From positions 62,001 to 126,000 of the forward strand of contig NZ_BATP01000030.1 in the NCBI RefSeq assembly GCF_000739615.1: a stretch of DNA of 64,000 nucleotides, written 5' to 3'. The first letter of the stretch is position 1; every line of letters starts with the position of its first letter. The notes under the pieces are model-generated. The model did not search any database and was not told the DNA's origin. It saw only the letters and a list, made by a program, of their open reading frames with translations. Both the position numbers and the translations under genes were made by a program. This document shows, in pieces, positions 63,599 to 64,000 of the stretch. This DNA is from Haloferula sp. BvORR071. Its GTDB lineage: Bacteria; Verrucomicrobiota; Verrucomicrobiia; Verrucomicrobiales; Akkermansiaceae.

Positions 63599-63703
63599 CG
63601 CTGCGATCCCGACGGGATCGAGTATTTCTTCTTTCGGTTGACCGAGGGTGTCGGCTTTGCCTCAACCCCCGGCTACTGATGCTGTGATCCCTTCGGAATC
63701 AGG
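63599..63703 (+). repeat. 105-bp palindrome-ended intergenic repeat, copy C
   Basis: CGCTGCGATCCCGACGGGAT (then CGAGTATTTC), a variable centre, GGGTGTCGGCTTTGCCTC, then GGCTACTGATGCTGTGATCC and CTTCGGAATCAGGAG. The same end palindromes and CGGCTACTG block as copies A and B. Confidence 0.85.
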
Positions 63704-63732
63704 AGAGAGCTGAGTCGCACGGCGGGAGTGCC

Positions 63733-64000
63733 TTAGTTGCCGGCCTTGGCCGGTGCATCCAGCCACTCCTCGTTGAAGCGGGCGAAGGCGATCATTTCGT
63801 AGGGCTTGGCTTGGCCTTTCTCGTAGACCATCGCGACTTTGCCCGGACCGGTGACGGCCATGTCCGAGTAAGCACTAGGACCCTCGTAGATCAGCTTGGG
63901 AGCAGCCCAGGTGGTTGCCTCATCCTTTGAAGACCAGATGGAGATCCCCGCGCGGGTATCGCCTTGGGGGCAGGTGAAGAGGATGCGATTCGCCGGGTCG
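63733..64000 (-). CDS. C-terminal part of a sialidase (BNR-repeat) protein, partial
   Basis: 89 visible residues up to a TAA at 63733-63735; the gene continues past the window edge. It shows an Asp-box-like SIWSSKDEATTW, then EGPSAYSDMAVTGPGKVAMVYEKG and a C-terminal FARFNEEWLDAPAKAGN. SYSDxAV and the aspartate box with a downstream YEKG are typical of the C-terminal blades of bacterial exo-alpha-sialidases (GH33). A general BNR glycan-binding protein is an alternative. This part is too short to show the catalytic residues. Confidence 0.75.
   Translation of the reverse strand, partial: DPANRILFTCPQGDTRAGISIWSSKDEATTWAAPKLIYEGPSAYSDMAVTGPGKVAMVYEKGQAKPYEMIAFARFNEEWLDAPAKAGN

Larger units (their letters stand above)
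63347..63732. other. Gene-free interval with tandem and palindromic repeats
   Basis: It contains a 10-base tandem repeat (63391-63460) and the 105-bp repeat copy C (63599-63703). The rest is unremarkable; CTTTTATTCGTGCTCATTCT near 63490 is partly complementary to the tandem units and related to 41918-41960. Confidence 0.55.

Noticed and set aside
63417..63641. A small frame spelling MNTDQHGSTRINTNED
   Set aside because: Direct translation of the 10-base tandem repeat; no initiation signal or conservation is expected.
1..64000. Possible over-representation of TGTTAG/CTAACA as a regulatory motif
   Set aside because: I counted roughly 14-16 occurrences by eye, about what base composition alone predicts for this window, and they fall mostly in coding Leu or Thr/Asn contexts.
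1..64000. tRNA, rRNA or known riboswitch
   Set aside because: No cloverleaf with TTCGANNC-type arms, rRNA block or recognisable riboswitch core was found by reading the intergenic regions.

Overview
The window looks like a chromosome segment of a Verrucomicrobiota bacterium, most likely a Luteolibacter/Verrucomicrobiaceae relative. This is inferred from the GC-rich sequence and the gene content, not from a marker gene. Supporting signs are long secreted proteins with autotransporter-associated strand repeats and a calcium-type DxDxDG tail, SHD1-domain metalloproteases, many signal-peptide proteins without recognised function, GH95/GH43/sialidase-type glycan enzymes, weak or absent Shine-Dalgarno sites, and intergenic regions full of small palindromic repeats. 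No rRNA, tRNA, CRISPR array, prophage or transposase gene was seen.

Layout. 1-8.2 kb: tail of a secreted protein, an unknown secreted protein, an M29 aminopeptidase, a small membrane protein, purN, miaB and a large secreted strand-repeat protein. 8.2-18.6 kb: a tightly coupled six-gene minus-strand operon (SWIM zinc-finger protein, DUF5691-type protein, MoxR AAA+ ATPase, DUF4132 protein, DUF5682 protein, VWA protein). It resembles the Escherichia coli yehI-L-M-P-Q set and is the strongest candidate here for a poorly understood system. 18.7-21.3 kb: two tandem paralogous membrane-anchored repeat proteins just upstream of that operon on the same strand. 21.5-26.9 kb: a GntR/ABC-transporter operon with a perfect dyad operator in front and a hairpin terminator behind.

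27-34 kb holds RNA-modification genes (rsmC-like, rsuA, rlmN), a ferritin-like/ATP-grasp fusion and a secreted gluzincin. 34-39 kb: a HupE/UreJ-like membrane protein, a GH95 fucosidase with an inserted discoidin-like domain, and a convergent GH43 enzyme. 39.5-47 kb: secreted proteins of unknown role, a four-helix-bundle protein, an operon of lipid-kinase-like, metallophosphoesterase and FAD-disulfide-reductase genes, an entericidin-like lipoprotein and dps. 47.4-52.4 kb: one 1654-residue strand-repeat protein followed by a very strong terminator.

52.8-64 kb: an N-terminally short aldehyde dehydrogenase next to a MITE-like element, a DEAD-box helicase, an orphan addiction-module antitoxin, a second SHD1 metalloprotease, a lipoprotein with two phospholipase-D motifs, a rhomboid protease, a small lipoprotein, an astacin/beta-helix fusion and, at the edge, the C-terminus of a sialidase-like protein. 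About 105-bp palindrome-ended repeats occur three times between genes (39.4, 56.9 and 63.6 kb). A different GCGGCGCAGCCGC-containing repeat family lies at 28.7-29.0 and 52.5-52.8 kb.

Overall this is housekeeping RNA modification and purine synthesis mixed with secreted polymer-degrading and surface proteins and one conserved but enigmatic ATPase/VWA operon. Family names are from recognition of motifs by eye; no database search was run.
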